DNA of 64,000 bases, taken from positions 6,544 to 70,543 of the forward strand of contig CBINBI010000007.1 of assembly GCA_966248875.1 (NCBI GenBank), in the 5' to 3' direction. Under the pieces are notes generated by a model. That model saw only the letters and a list, made by a program, of their open reading frames with translations. It had not been told where the DNA came from and searched no databases. Below are positions 44,573 through 52,690 of the stretch, in pieces (position 1 is the first letter of the stretch; the number at the start of each line of letters is the position of its first letter). The DNA comes from Dokdonella_A sp966248875 (GTDB taxonomy: Bacteria; Pseudomonadota; Gammaproteobacteria; Xanthomonadales; Rhodanobacteraceae). Position numbers and translations under genes: made by a program.

Positions 44573-45225
44573 GAACGCGCATCAAGTTCTGCGGAATCAC
44601 ACGGCCCGACGACGCCCGCCGCGCCGCGGACCTCGGCGTCGATGCGGTCGGCTTCGTGTTCACGCGCGCCAGCCGGCGCTTCGTCGGCATCACGCAGGCG
44701 CGCGAGATCCGTGCGGCGCTGCCGCCGTTCGTCAGCGTGGTCGCGTTGTTCATGGACGACGAGCCCGGCTGGATCGAGGACGTCGTATCGGCCGTCGCGC
44801 CCGATCTCCTGCAGTTTCACGGCGGCGAGCCCGACGGCTTTGCATCGATTTTTTCGCGTCCGTATGTGAAGGCGGTGCCGATGGCTTCGGTCTCCGACGT
44901 GGCGCGGCACATCGCGGCGTATCCCGGCGCTGCTGGCTTTCTGCTGGACAGCCACGCACGCGGCGGGCAGGGCGGAACCGGCGCGCCGTTCGACTGGTCG
45001 AAAGTGCCGCCCGCGAACGGGCGCGCCTTCGTTCTCGCCGGCGGCCTCACGGCCGGGAACGTGGCGGATGCGATCGCATCCGTGCGGCCCTTCGGCGTCG
45101 ACGTCTCGACCGGCATCGAATCCGCGCCCGGCATCAAGGATGCGGCGAAGATGCGCGCGTTCGTCGCCGCCGTCCGCGGCGCCGACGCTGCGCAGGTCGC
45201 TCGAGACAGATCCGCACGGACATGA
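44569..45225 (+). CDS. trpF: Phosphoribosylanthranilate isomerase
   Basis: A 218-residue TIM-barrel enzyme of tryptophan synthesis. The catalytic Cys is in IKFCGITRPDD; LQFHGGEPDG, DSHARGGQGGTG and VDVSTGIESAPGIKD are family blocks. The start is GTG in the overlap GTGA with truA, and the stop overlaps trpB (ATGA), so truA-trpF-trpB are coupled. Confidence 0.97.
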   Translation: MRTRIKFCGITRPDDARRAADLGVDAVGFVFTRASRRFVGITQAREIRAALPPFVSVVALFMDDEPGWIEDVVSAVAPDLLQFHGGEPDGFASIFSRPYVKAVPMASVSDVARHIAAYPGAAGFLLDSHARGGQGGTGAPFDWSKVPPANGRAFVLAGGLTAGNVADAIASVRPFGVDVSTGIESAPGIKDAAKMRAFVAAVRGADAAQVARDRSART

Positions 45226-46430
45226 GCATCGAAGACTATTTCGCCTATCCCGACGAACGCGGCCGCTTCGGTGCCTACGGCGGCAGCTACGTCGCCGAGA
45301 CGCTGATGGCGCCGCTCGCGGAGCTGCGTGCGGCTTATCTCTCGCTGCGCACGGATCCCCGCTTCGTCGCGGAGTTCGAGAGCGATCTTCGGCACTATGT
45401 CGGTCGTCCTTCACCGATCTATCACGCCGAGCGCCTGTCGAAAAAGATCGGCGGCGCCCAGATCCTGCTCAAGCGCGAGGATCTCAACCACACCGGCGCG
45501 CACAAGATCAACAACACGGTCGGGCAGGCGCTGGTCGCGCGCCACATGGGCAAGCGCCGCATCATTGCCGAGACCGGCGCGGGCCAGCACGGCGTGGCGA
45601 CGGCGACGGTCTGCGCGCGCTTCGGGCTGGACTGCGTCGTCTACATGGGCGAGGTCGACATCGAGCGCCAGAAGATCAACGTCTACAGGATGAAGCTCCT
45701 CGGCGCCGAGGTGGTGCCAGTGAGCTCGGGATCGAAGACGCTGAAGGATGCACTGAACGAAGCGCTGCGCGACTGGGTCACGAACGTCGCCGACACGTTC
45801 TACATCATCGGCACGGTCGCCGGACCGCACCCGTACCCGATGATGGTGCGCGACTTCAACAGCGTGATCGGGCGCGAGGCGCGTGCGCAGATGCAGGAGC
45901 AGTTCGGCCGGCTGCCCGACGCGCTGGTCGCCTGCGTCGGCGGCGGATCGAACGCGATCGGCCTGTTTCACGCGTTCCTCAACGATCGCGAGGTCGCGAT
46001 CTGGGGCGCCGAAGCGGCGGGCGAGGGCATCGCCACGGGAAAGCACGCAGCGTCGCTCGCGGCCGGGAGGCCCGGCGTGCTGCACGGCAATCGCACGTAC
46101 GTGCTGTGCGACGACGACGGTCAGATCACCGAGACGCATTCGGTCTCGGCCGGCCTCGACTATCCCGGCGTCGGGCCCGAGCACGCTTTCCTCAAGGACT
46201 CGGGCCGAGCAACGTATGTAGGCGTCACCGACGACGAAGCGCTGTCCGCGTTCCACGAGCTGGCGCGCACCGAAGGCATTCTCGCCGCGCTCGAATCGAG
46301 CCATGCAGTGGCGCAGGCGATCAAGCTCGCGCCGTCGATGCGCACGGATCAGCTGATCCTCGTCAACCTGTCGGGGCGGGGCGACAAGGACGTGCACACG
46401 ATCGCGGTGCGGGAAGGAATCGAGCTGTGA
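45222..46430 (+). CDS. trpB: Tryptophan synthase beta subunit
   Basis: A 402-residue PLP enzyme that joins indole and serine to make tryptophan. Lys95 in HTGAHKINN forms the Schiff base; GAGQHGVA, GGGSNAIG (phosphate loop) and SAGLDYPGVGPEH are typical. Its ATG overlaps the trpF stop. A REP-like element follows the stop and separates it from trpA. Confidence 0.98.
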   Translation: MSIEDYFAYPDERGRFGAYGGSYVAETLMAPLAELRAAYLSLRTDPRFVAEFESDLRHYVGRPSPIYHAERLSKKIGGAQILLKREDLNHTGAHKINNTVGQALVARHMGKRRIIAETGAGQHGVATATVCARFGLDCVVYMGEVDIERQKINVYRMKLLGAEVVPVSSGSKTLKDALNEALRDWVTNVADTFYIIGTVAGPHPYPMMVRDFNSVIGREARAQMQEQFGRLPDALVACVGGGSNAIGLFHAFLNDREVAIWGAEAAGEGIATGKHAASLAAGRPGVLHGNRTYVLCDDDGQITETHSVSAGLDYPGVGPEHAFLKDSGRATYVGVTDDEALSAFHELARTEGILAALESSHAVAQAIKLAPSMRTDQLILVNLSGRGDKDVHTIAVREGIEL

Positions 46431-46442
46431 TCGGCGAACATT

Positions 46443-46522
46443 CGTCGTTTCCGCGAAGGCGGGAACCCAGTGACTCTGCTCCAGCCGAAAGGCGCGGGAT
46501 CCCTGCTTTCGCGGGGACGACG
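46443..46522 (+). repeat. REP-like element, full copy (trpB-trpA)
   Basis: An 80-base element with imperfect inverted ends (about 18 of 22 positions), beginning CGTCGTTTCCGCGAAGGCGGG and ending GCTTTCGCGGGGACGACG. The core CAGTGACTCTGCTCCAGCCG matches the reverse complement of the 39614 copy. It fits the gap between trpB and trpA almost exactly, ending 11 bases before the trpA start. Confidence 0.88.
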
Positions 46523-46533
46523 GAGAGGTGACG

Positions 46534-47352
46534 ATGAGGCGCATCGATACGAGGTTTGCCGCGCTTCGCGCAGCCGGACGCACGGGCTTGATCCCGTTCA
46601 TCACCGCCGGCGATCCGTCACCCGACGCAACCGTCGCCATCATGCACGCGCTCGTCGGTGCCGGTGCCGATCTCATCGAGCTCGGCGTCCCGTTTTCCGA
46701 TCCGATGGCGGACGGGCCGGTGATCCAGCACGCCAACGAGCGCGCGCTCGCGCACGGCGTCGGGCTGCGGCAGATTCTCGACTGGGTGCGCGAGTTCCGA
46801 GTGCGCGACACGGCCACGCCGCTCGTGCTGATGGGCTATCTCAATCCGGTGGAGATTCACGGCCGGGTACGCTTCGCGCGGGAGGCGCGCGAGGCGGGTC
46901 TGGACGGCGTGCTCCTGGTTGATTGCCCGGTGGAAGAGACCGAGTCGACAGGGGCGATCCGGGACGCGGGGCTCGCGCGGATCCTGCTCGCGGCGCCCAC
47001 GACCGCGGAAGACCGGCTGGACGCGATCTGCGCCGCAGCCGAAGGTTTCTTATACTACGTCTCCTTCGCCGGCATCACCGGCGCGGACCGGCTCAGCCTG
47101 GACGATGTGCGCGCTCGCGTTGACCGCATCAGACGCTCGGCGAAAACACCGGTGGCGGTCGGCTTCGGCGTGCGGGACGCAGCCACGGCTGCGGCGATCG
47201 GCGCATTCGCGGATGCTGTCGTGATCGGCAGCGCACTGGTCCACCGTCTCGCTCGAGCCGCGGATGCGGACGATGCGTGCGCGCGTGCCCGCGCGTTTCT
47301 CGCGCCCATCCGCGCTGCGCTCGACGCGCGCGCGGCGAGTCATGTCGCATAG
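46534..47352 (+). CDS. trpA: Tryptophan synthase alpha subunit
   Basis: A 272-residue subunit that cleaves indole-glycerol phosphate to indole. The catalytic Glu is in LIELGVPFSDPMADGP; VLLVDCPVEE and FLYYVSFAGITG are standard blocks. The ATG at 46534 has GGAGAGG a few bases upstream; GTG at 46528 is possible. It is separated from trpB by the REP-like element but should still be on the same transcript. Confidence 0.96.
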   Translation: MRRIDTRFAALRAAGRTGLIPFITAGDPSPDATVAIMHALVGAGADLIELGVPFSDPMADGPVIQHANERALAHGVGLRQILDWVREFRVRDTATPLVLMGYLNPVEIHGRVRFAREAREAGLDGVLLVDCPVEETESTGAIRDAGLARILLAAPTTAEDRLDAICAAAEGFLYYVSFAGITGADRLSLDDVRARVDRIRRSAKTPVAVGFGVRDAATAAAIGAFADAVVIGSALVHRLARAADADDACARARAFLAPIRAALDARAASHVA

Positions 47353-47428
47353 TCCGCCACCGGGCGATGCACTGTCACCGGAAGGCGCCGAGCCTGCGCT
47401 GCCGATCGAATCGGGAGAGACCTACGAC

Positions 47429-48292
47429 ATGAACTGGCTGCAGAAACTGATGTCGCCGCGCGAGAAAACGCCGGCGGCGGGCAAGGGCAAGGTACCCGAG
47501 GGCCTCTGGGAGAAGTGCGAGGGCTGTGGCGCCGTGCTCTATCGCCCCGAGCTCGAGCGCAACCTCATGGTCTGCCCGAAGTGCGCGCACCACCACGCGA
47601 TGCGTGCACGCGCGCGGCTCGCCGCGTTCCTCGACGAAGGCAGCGGCGAGGAGCTGTTCGCCTCGCTCGAGCCGACCGATCCCCTGAAGTTCCGTGATTC
47701 GAAGAAGTATCGCGACCGCATCGCCGCCGCGCAGAAGGCGACGGGCGAGAAGGACGCGCTCATCGCGATGGCCGGTACGCTGAAGACGAGTCCTCTCGTC
47801 GCCGTCGCATTCGAGTTCGCCTACATGGGCGGCTCCATGGGCTCGGTCGTCGGCGAGAAATTCACGCGCGCCGCCGAGCGCGCGCACAGCGAACGCGTCC
47901 CGCTGGTCTGCTTCTCAGCGACCGGCGGAGCGCGCATGCAGGAAGGCCTGTTTTCGCTCATGCAGATGGCGAAGACCTCCGCCGCGCTCGCACGGCTGCG
48001 CAGCGTCGGCATCCCGTACGTCTCCGTGCTGACGCACCCGACGACCGGCGGCGTCTCCGCGAGCCTCGGCATGCTCGGCGACATCAACATCGGCGAGCCG
48101 AAGGCGCTGATCGGCTTCGCCGGCCCGCGCGTCATCGAGCAGACCGTGCGCGAGACGCTGCCGGAGGGCTTCCAGCGCTCCGAATTCCTGCTCGACCACG
48201 GTGCGATCGACATGATCGTCGACCGGCGCCAGATGCGCGACAAGATCGCGGCGCTCCTCGCCGTGATGACGAAGAAGCCGAAGGCGGCATGA
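47429..48292 (+). CDS. accD: Acetyl-CoA carboxylase carboxyltransferase beta subunit
   Basis: A 287-residue subunit that moves the carboxyl group from biotin to acetyl-CoA, the first step of fatty-acid synthesis. A four-Cys zinc ribbon is formed by Cys30, Cys33, Cys49 and Cys52. MGGSMGSVVGEKFTRA, SATGGARMQEG and PTTGGVSASLGMLGD form the CoA site. The ATG at 47429 has GGGAGAGA upstream. The usual neighbour folC is not next to it; rapA converges instead. Confidence 0.97.
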   Translation: MNWLQKLMSPREKTPAAGKGKVPEGLWEKCEGCGAVLYRPELERNLMVCPKCAHHHAMRARARLAAFLDEGSGEELFASLEPTDPLKFRDSKKYRDRIAAAQKATGEKDALIAMAGTLKTSPLVAVAFEFAYMGGSMGSVVGEKFTRAAERAHSERVPLVCFSATGGARMQEGLFSLMQMAKTSAALARLRSVGIPYVSVLTHPTTGGVSASLGMLGDINIGEPKALIGFAGPRVIEQTVRETLPEGFQRSEFLLDHGAIDMIVDRRQMRDKIAALLAVMTKKPKAA

Positions 48293-48299
48293 GCTGACG

Positions 48300-48348
48300 G
48301 GGTGGGCGTTGGCTCACCGTCCGGAAACCGGTGGGCTGAGACCCACCC
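48300..48348. repeat. Inverted repeat between accD and rapA
   Basis: Two 20-base arms (48300-48319 and 48329-48348) match as inverted copies at about 15 of 20 positions; the core is GGGTGGGCNNNGGCTCACC. With a 9-base loop it could stop transcription from both sides of this convergent junction, although there is no T-run. It is related to short GGGCTGAAGCCC-type palindromes at 11028 and 26154. Confidence 0.65.
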
Positions 48349-48365
48349 TGTGAGTCTCGGATCGT

Positions 48366-51212
48366 TCAGCGCACGGGAATATCGGGCGTGCAGACGAACC
48401 GCACGGCATCGAGCCGCGGCGAGGCCGTCGGAATCGCGTGGCGCAGCGCTTCGAGCTCGGCATCGAGCGCTTCGATTTCGTCCGAGCGCACCGCCGGATT
48501 GACCCGCGCCAGCGCGGCGAGGCGTTCGCGCTCGCTGCCGAGCTCACGTTCCGCGCGCGTCAGTGCGGCGCCGATCTCGGCCGCCGCGAGGCCGCGCGCC
48601 TGCGTTTCCGCCGCGGCGAACATCGGCGCGACGAGCTTCGCGAGGAGCGCGCGATAACGCGACGCGTCGACCGGCTGTTCCTTCGCGTGCGCGAGGCTTT
48701 CGGCGGAGGGCTCGAAGCCGTTGCGCGAATTCAGCCGGTTGTCGACGACGACGCGAAGTGGCAGCGGCGGCAGAAAGCGCGCGACGTCGAGCCGGCGGTC
48801 GGCGACGCAATCGAGCACGAACACGCATTCGAGCAGCGCGGTGCGCGGCGGCATCGTCGCATCGATCAGCAGCGATGCGTTGCCCTGCTCGCTCTCGAGC
48901 AGCAGGTCCAGCGCGCCTGCGACCAGCGGATGATCGAGCCTGAGCAGCGGCAGCTCCTCGCGCGCGAGCGCGACGGCGCGATCGAACGTCACCTGCTGCG
49001 GACCTTCCTTGAGGCCGGGAAATCCTTCGGTGCTGAGGTATTCCGGGTCGAGCACGAACGTGCGCGGCGCGATTTCCTCGTTCTCGATGCCGAACAGCTC
49101 GAACAAGCCGAGCACGAAGTCATCGATGGGGTCGGCGTCGGAGGCACGCAACGCGTCGGCCAGCGCTTCTCCGCGCACCTGCCGCTCGGCGGCGAGCTCG
49201 AGCAGGCGATCGCGGCCGGACTGCACCAGCTCGCTCAGCTCGCGGTGCGCCGCGCCGGTCTCGCCGATCAGCGCGTCGATCTCGACATCGGGATCGTCGC
49301 CGCCGAGCGCGTGACGCTCCGCTTCGACGACGACGCGGGCGCCGAACCGGCGCAGGATCTCGCGGCCGTCGGACGGGCTCGTGCGAAACGCGTCGAGGCC
49401 TTCGTCGTACCAGCGTAGCAGCGCGTGCTGCGCGGTGCCGCCGATCGCAGCCGCGTGCAGCGTGATGTCGTGCCGCTGGCCGATGCGGTCCAGGCGGCCG
49501 ATGCGCTGCTCCAGCAGATCAGGATCGAGTGGCAGGTCCCACAGGATCAGATGGTGCGCGAACTGGAAATTGCGGCCTTCCGAGCCGATCTCGGAGCAGA
49601 GCAGCACGCGCGCGCCGTCGGGATCGGCGAACCAGGCGGCGTTGCGATCGCGCTGCAGGATCGTCATGCCTTCGTGGAAGCGCGCGATCCTGACGCCGGT
49701 TTTGGTGCGCAGCGCCTCTTCGAGCGCGATCACCTTCGATTGCGTGCGGCAGATCAGCAGGATCTTCTCGCCCGCGAGCCGTTCGATCAGCGCGACGAGC
49801 CAGGGCAGGCGAGGATCGTTCGCGTAGTCGTATTCGCCCGCCGGGGGGTGCGCCTGGGCGTCGGCGTGGAACTCGGCGAGCAGGCGCTGACGCGCGGCAT
49901 CGTCCAGCTCGCGGCCGTCGAGCACGGTGAGGTCGGCAATGCGGCGCGGAAAGCCGCCGATCTGCGCGCGACGGTTGCGGAACATCACACGCCCGGTGCC
50001 GTGGCGGTCGATCAGCGCATCGATCAGCGCGGGTGCGACCGATGCGCCTTCGTGTGCGTGGCGGTCGAGCAGGGCGAGCAGATCGGGATCGTCGGCGAAG
50101 ATGCGCGCGAGCTCCGTGCGGGCGCCGGGCTCGAAGGCGGCACCGTCGATCAGCGCAGCGGCAAGCGCGGACACCTGGACGTAGCGCTCGCTTTCGGCGA
50201 CGTAGGCGTCGAGGTCCGAATAGCGCGCGGGATCGAGCAGGCGCAGCCGCGCAAAATGACCGGTGCGGCCGAGCTGCTGCGGTGTGGCGGTCAGCAGCAC
50301 GAGGCCGGGCGTGCGGGCGGCGAGCCGCTCGACGAGCATGTAGGCCGTGCTCGCATGCTCGGGCGTCCATTCGAGATGGTGCGCTTCGTCGACGACTACG
50401 AGGTCCCAGGCCGCGTCGACGATCTGCTGCGCCCGCTTCGCGTCGTCGCCGAGCCAGTCGATCGCGGCGATCACGAGCTGCTCGTCCTCGAACGGATTGC
50501 GCGCGGCGTCGGCGACTTCGATCGCCTCGCAGCGCTCCTCGTCGAACAGCGAGAACGGCAGGTTGAAGCGGCGCTTGAGCTCGACGAACCATTGCGTGGC
50601 GAGGCTCGGCGGCGCGAGCACGAGCACGCGCTCGGCGCGGCCGGTGGCGACCTGGCGGGCGAGGATCATGCCGGCTTCGATCGTCTTGCCGAGCCCCACC
50701 TCGTCGGCGAGCAGCGCGCGCGGCGGCCGGCGCTCTGCGACCGCGGCGGCGACGCGCAGCTGGTGCGGGATGAGGTCGATGCGCGCGCTGGCGAGCCCCC
50801 ACGCAGGCGAGCGCATCGCATCAGCGCGGCGTCGCAGCGCGGCGACGCGGAAGTCGAAGCGGTCCGGCGGATCGATGCGTGCCGATTTCAGGCGCTCGTC
50901 GGCGCGCGAGATCGGCTGCGCATCGTCGAGCTCGGACTCGCGCAGCGTGCGCTCGCCCGCGTGATAGGCGAGGAGGCCGCCTTCCTCGCTGACGCGCTCG
51001 ATGACGAAGCTCTGCCGGTTGCCCGAGATGCGCTGGCCCGGGCGGAACTCGGCGCGGGTCAGCGGCGCAGAGTGCAGCGCGTACTGGCGCAGCACGCCGG
51101 CGGTCGCGAACAGCACCTGCACGCTGCGCGGCTCGATGCGCACGATCGTGCCGAGGCCGAGCTCGGGCTCGGCATTCGAGATCCAGCGCTGGCCGGGGAC
51201 GAGAGTGGGCAT
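48366..51212 (-). CDS. rapA: RNA polymerase-associated ATP-dependent helicase RapA
   Basis: A 948-residue Swi2/Snf2 ATPase that binds RNA polymerase and helps it recycle. The N-terminal Tudor-like region (FVPGQRW-type: LVPGQRWISNAEPELGLGT) is typical. The P-loop is DEVGLGKTIEAG at 170-181 and the DEAH box is in VVVDEAHHLEW. LLCSEIGSEGRNFQFAHHL and DLPLDPDLLEQRIGRLDRIGQ form motifs V-VI. Length and blocks match E. coli RapA (968 residues). Confidence 0.96.
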   Translation of the reverse strand: MPTLVPGQRWISNAEPELGLGTIVRIEPRSVQVLFATAGVLRQYALHSAPLTRAEFRPGQRISGNRQSFVIERVSEEGGLLAYHAGERTLRESELDDAQPISRADERLKSARIDPPDRFDFRVAALRRRADAMRSPAWGLASARIDLIPHQLRVAAAVAERRPPRALLADEVGLGKTIEAGMILARQVATGRAERVLVLAPPSLATQWFVELKRRFNLPFSLFDEERCEAIEVADAARNPFEDEQLVIAAIDWLGDDAKRAQQIVDAAWDLVVVDEAHHLEWTPEHASTAYMLVERLAARTPGLVLLTATPQQLGRTGHFARLRLLDPARYSDLDAYVAESERYVQVSALAAALIDGAAFEPGARTELARIFADDPDLLALLDRHAHEGASVAPALIDALIDRHGTGRVMFRNRRAQIGGFPRRIADLTVLDGRELDDAARQRLLAEFHADAQAHPPAGEYDYANDPRLPWLVALIERLAGEKILLICRTQSKVIALEEALRTKTGVRIARFHEGMTILQRDRNAAWFADPDGARVLLCSEIGSEGRNFQFAHHLILWDLPLDPDLLEQRIGRLDRIGQRHDITLHAAAIGGTAQHALLRWYDEGLDAFRTSPSDGREILRRFGARVVVEAERHALGGDDPDVEIDALIGETGAAHRELSELVQSGRDRLLELAAERQVRGEALADALRASDADPIDDFVLGLFELFGIENEEIAPRTFVLDPEYLSTEGFPGLKEGPQQVTFDRAVALAREELPLLRLDHPLVAGALDLLLESEQGNASLLIDATMPPRTALLECVFVLDCVADRRLDVARFLPPLPLRVVVDNRLNSRNGFEPSAESLAHAKEQPVDASRYRALLAKLVAPMFAAAETQARGLAAAEIGAALTRAERELGSERERLAALARVNPAVRSDEIEALDAELEALRHAIPTASPRLDAVRFVCTPDIPVR

Positions 51213-51282
51213 GCGCCTCCTCGCGGGAAGGGGCGCGGATTATCCGCGCATTGCGGGTGCGCGCACAAACCGATGGGGCCGC

Positions 51283-52536
51283 TCAGCGTGCCTCGAAGCC
51301 GTCGGCGAAGATGCGATCGGTGACGACCATGCGGGCGCGGGTGACGAAGACGCCGCTGCCCCACTCGGTCTGGTTGTCGCCCGCGGGATAGAGGCCCGCG
51401 ATGAAGGCGATGTCGCCGCGCGCGTTGATGGCCGGCTTGCCGCTGAAGATCGGATCGGTCGCGTTGTTCTGGCCGATCTGCGCGAGCCCGAGATCGGTTT
51501 CGACGTCGTCGCCGTTGCCGATCACGCGGGCCAGCGATTCGCCGTCGCCGACGTAGATCGCCTGCCCGTTCTCGTCCCTGGCGCGGAATGCAACGAGTCC
51601 CGCGTCGTTGATCGCGGGCGCGAAGAACTCGATGTCGCGGATGGTTCCATCGGGATCGACCTCGGCGATTTCGGTAGTCGTCTCGCCGTCGCTGCGCAGG
51701 ACCACGCGGCGGTTGTCCGCGGCGCGCGTCGCGACGACGGCGATGACGTCCTTGTTGTTGAGCGCAAGGCTGTTGTCGAATTTCGAATAGGGCGAGGCCG
51801 CGTCGGTGGCCTGGTTGGCGAGAATGAGCTCGGAGCTCCCGTCCGGCGCGAAGATGCGGATTTCGACGTTTGTGAACTGATCGTCCGAGGTCGCGACTTT
51901 CGCCGCGAGATGGCGCTGGTCGTTGAATGCGGGCGAGTAAATGTATGTGTACGGACTGTCAGGCACGAGGCCGCGATCGGCGACGTGTATGACCGACGTG
52001 CCGTCTCCGGTGGAGGCGAGCGCACGGCCGCCGGCGAAGTTCGCCTGATAGCCGAGCACGCCGTCCGCGTTGATGTCGGGCGAGCCGTAGTAATTGGGGA
52101 GGACGGGGCTCGTGTTGACGCGCGCGGCTTCGCCGGCGGCCGGATCGTAAAGGTACAGGCCGTCCGCGCCGCCCGTATCCGAAAGCGTGAACACGATCGA
52201 GCCGCCGTGATCGAGCGGGCTTGCCGAGGAAATGATCGCATCGCTCGGGCCTTCATAGACCAGCGCGCCAACGCCGCCGGCGCCGAACCAGACGCCGGGA
52301 TGGCTGCCGCCGGCATCCGGCACGACCTGCACAGGAAAGGCGACGTTCGCGTCGTCGTCGATGGCGGGATCGATGCTGTTGAACGAGGAACCGGGCGGCA
52401 GGTTGAAGCCTTCGTCGTTGACGAGCAGGTTCGAGCGCGCTTCGAGCTCCGGCGGCTCGTACTCCGGCAGCGCCGCCTGCGCGACGATGGGAAGGCAAAG
52501 GGGCAATACGGCACGCAGCGCGAATCTGAACGACAT
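51283..52536 (-). CDS. Secreted beta-rich protein of unknown function with C-terminal IFADGF motif
   Basis: A 417-residue exported protein (signal peptide MSFRFALRAVLPLCLPIVAQAA). The body contains repeats of about 45-60 residues of the type 'INxxGxVAFxA...GxG..VYVGDG' (for example FAPAINDAGLVAFRARDENG and KPAINARGDIAFIAG), which suggests a beta-propeller-like fold. It ends VTDRIFADGFEAR. The ATG at 52536 is chosen because it begins the signal peptide. It lies between rapA and the M13 peptidase. The repeat pattern is also seen in proteins annotated as hypothetical in Dokdonella-like bacteria (from memory, not searched). The function is unknown. Confidence 0.85.
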   Translation of the reverse strand: MSFRFALRAVLPLCLPIVAQAALPEYEPPELEARSNLLVNDEGFNLPPGSSFNSIDPAIDDDANVAFPVQVVPDAGGSHPGVWFGAGGVGALVYEGPSDAIISSASPLDHGGSIVFTLSDTGGADGLYLYDPAAGEAARVNTSPVLPNYYGSPDINADGVLGYQANFAGGRALASTGDGTSVIHVADRGLVPDSPYTYIYSPAFNDQRHLAAKVATSDDQFTNVEIRIFAPDGSSELILANQATDAASPYSKFDNSLALNNKDVIAVVATRAADNRRVVLRSDGETTTEIAEVDPDGTIRDIEFFAPAINDAGLVAFRARDENGQAIYVGDGESLARVIGNGDDVETDLGLAQIGQNNATDPIFSGKPAINARGDIAFIAGLYPAGDNQTEWGSGVFVTRARMVVTDRIFADGFEAR

Positions 52537-52617
52537 CGGTGGTCTCGCGAGAAATTCAGAAAGGAGCTCACGCGCGGCGCATCCACGCGCGGAGCCTGGA
52601 AGATAACGCGCGCGGCG

Positions 52618-52653
52618 CGAAAAGAAAACGGCGCTGGTTGCGGCGCCGTTTTC
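52618..52653 (-). terminator. Terminator after the M13 peptidase gene
   Basis: A perfect 10-bp stem (52626-52635 with 52644-52653) and an eight-base loop. Read on the minus strand, the stem ends in TTTT followed by CTTTT, as expected for a terminator. It lies 37 bases past the peptidase stop. Confidence 0.85.
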
Positions 52654-52690
52654 GTTCATCGTCGATGTTGCGGCGCTTGCGCGCCGTCGA

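Noticed and set aside
49425..51323. A 632-codon plus-strand frame opposite rapA
   Set aside because: Antisense to conserved helicase motifs; no start signal or domain.
51283..51330. C-terminal motif read as PEP-CTERM or a related known sorting signal
   Set aside because: There is no hydrophobic helix or basic cluster after the motif, and the tail is only a few residues long.
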